Virus record (IMG/VR): IMGVR_UViG_3300032240_003347
Coordinates: 1 to 20,987 of that record
Strand: one strand, 5' to 3'
From: a virus
DNA length: 20,987 bases
The notes below the pieces were generated by a model. That model was not told the DNA's origin, did not search any database, and saw nothing but the letters and a program-made list of their open reading frames with translations. Within the stretch, counting starts at the first letter, position 1. The number at the start of each line of letters is the position of its first letter. Of the stretch, positions 20,950 to 20,987 are shown in pieces. A program made the position numbers and the translations under genes.

Positions 20950-20987
20950 ATCCAGAACATGCTTCACAATCTGGATTATCAAGTCTA
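20948..20987 (-). CDS. Partial CDS, C-terminal end only (…RLDNPDCEACSG)
   Basis: The last 12 codons of a minus-strand gene enter from the right edge and end with TAA at 20950-20948, at the terminator. The visible tail is RLDNPDCEACSG with a C-x-x-C pair. A C-terminal CxxC is typical of ribonucleotide reductase large subunits, where it shuttles electrons, and that would suit the dut neighbourhood. Twelve residues cannot prove it, and a zinc-binding tail is equally possible. Confidence 0.5.
   Translation of the reverse strand, partial: RLDNPDCEACSG

Noticed and set aside
1-20987. tRNA genes, CRISPR arrays, insertion sequences or attachment sites
   Set aside because: No cloverleaf-like stretch, spaced direct repeats, transposase or integrase was seen, and coding regions leave almost no room for them.

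Overview
The window reads as part of the genome of a large, AT-rich tailed dsDNA bacteriophage (Caudoviricetes, probably jumbo class). The evidence is a complete large terminase, a phage-like virion gene block, two divergent sigma factors, and a bacterial-style replisome set (beta clamp, DnaX-like and delta-like clamp-loader subunits) beside dUTPase and adenylosuccinate synthetase. Genes are tightly packed and many overlap at TAATG, ATGA or TGATG junctions. The standard code fits, with TAA, TAG and TGA all used as stops. I see no tRNA, rRNA, CRISPR array or insertion sequence, and no gap above about 150 bases. The host cannot be named from the sequence.

Layout. Most genes are on the minus strand, so transcription runs from high to low coordinates. 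Positions 20404-18885 hold a nucleotide/accessory operon: unknown 106-aa protein, dUTPase, HAD phosphatase and a conserved phage unknown. Positions 17153-14894 hold a metallopeptidase-like protein without metal ligands, DnaX and a SigH-like sigma. Positions 14847-11172 hold purA, dnaN, a delta subunit and a second sigma, with purA behind its own promoter and palindrome. Positions 8217-1 are the packaging/virion block: an unknown 237-aa protein, a Zn/HTH candidate small terminase, the large terminase, a disordered Gly-rich protein, UDP-galactopyranose mutase, two small unknowns, a DUF192 protein and a long partial Lys/Glu/Ala-rich protein running off the left edge.

Three plus-strand units interrupt this order: a 938-aa protein with an HExxH zincin motif (8367-11183), a tandem pair of paralogous DDD-motif glycosyltransferase-like genes with a terminator (17199-18855), and a 156-aa unknown with a bidirectional terminator (20442-20912).

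How the parts may work together (inference). The clamp, clamp loader and sigma genes lie in two adjacent transcription units that each end with a sigma gene, recalling the T4 arrangement in which a clamp and a small sigma couple late transcription to replication. Several genes without a Shine-Dalgarno have a TATAAT-like hexamer only 6-8 bases before the ATG, which would give leaderless mRNAs. Glf, the two glycosyltransferase-like proteins and a sugar-type HAD phosphatase hint at a glycan-modifying function, possibly with galactofuranose. The purA gene is richer in G+C than its neighbours, is short like archaeal and phage enzymes, and looks recently acquired.
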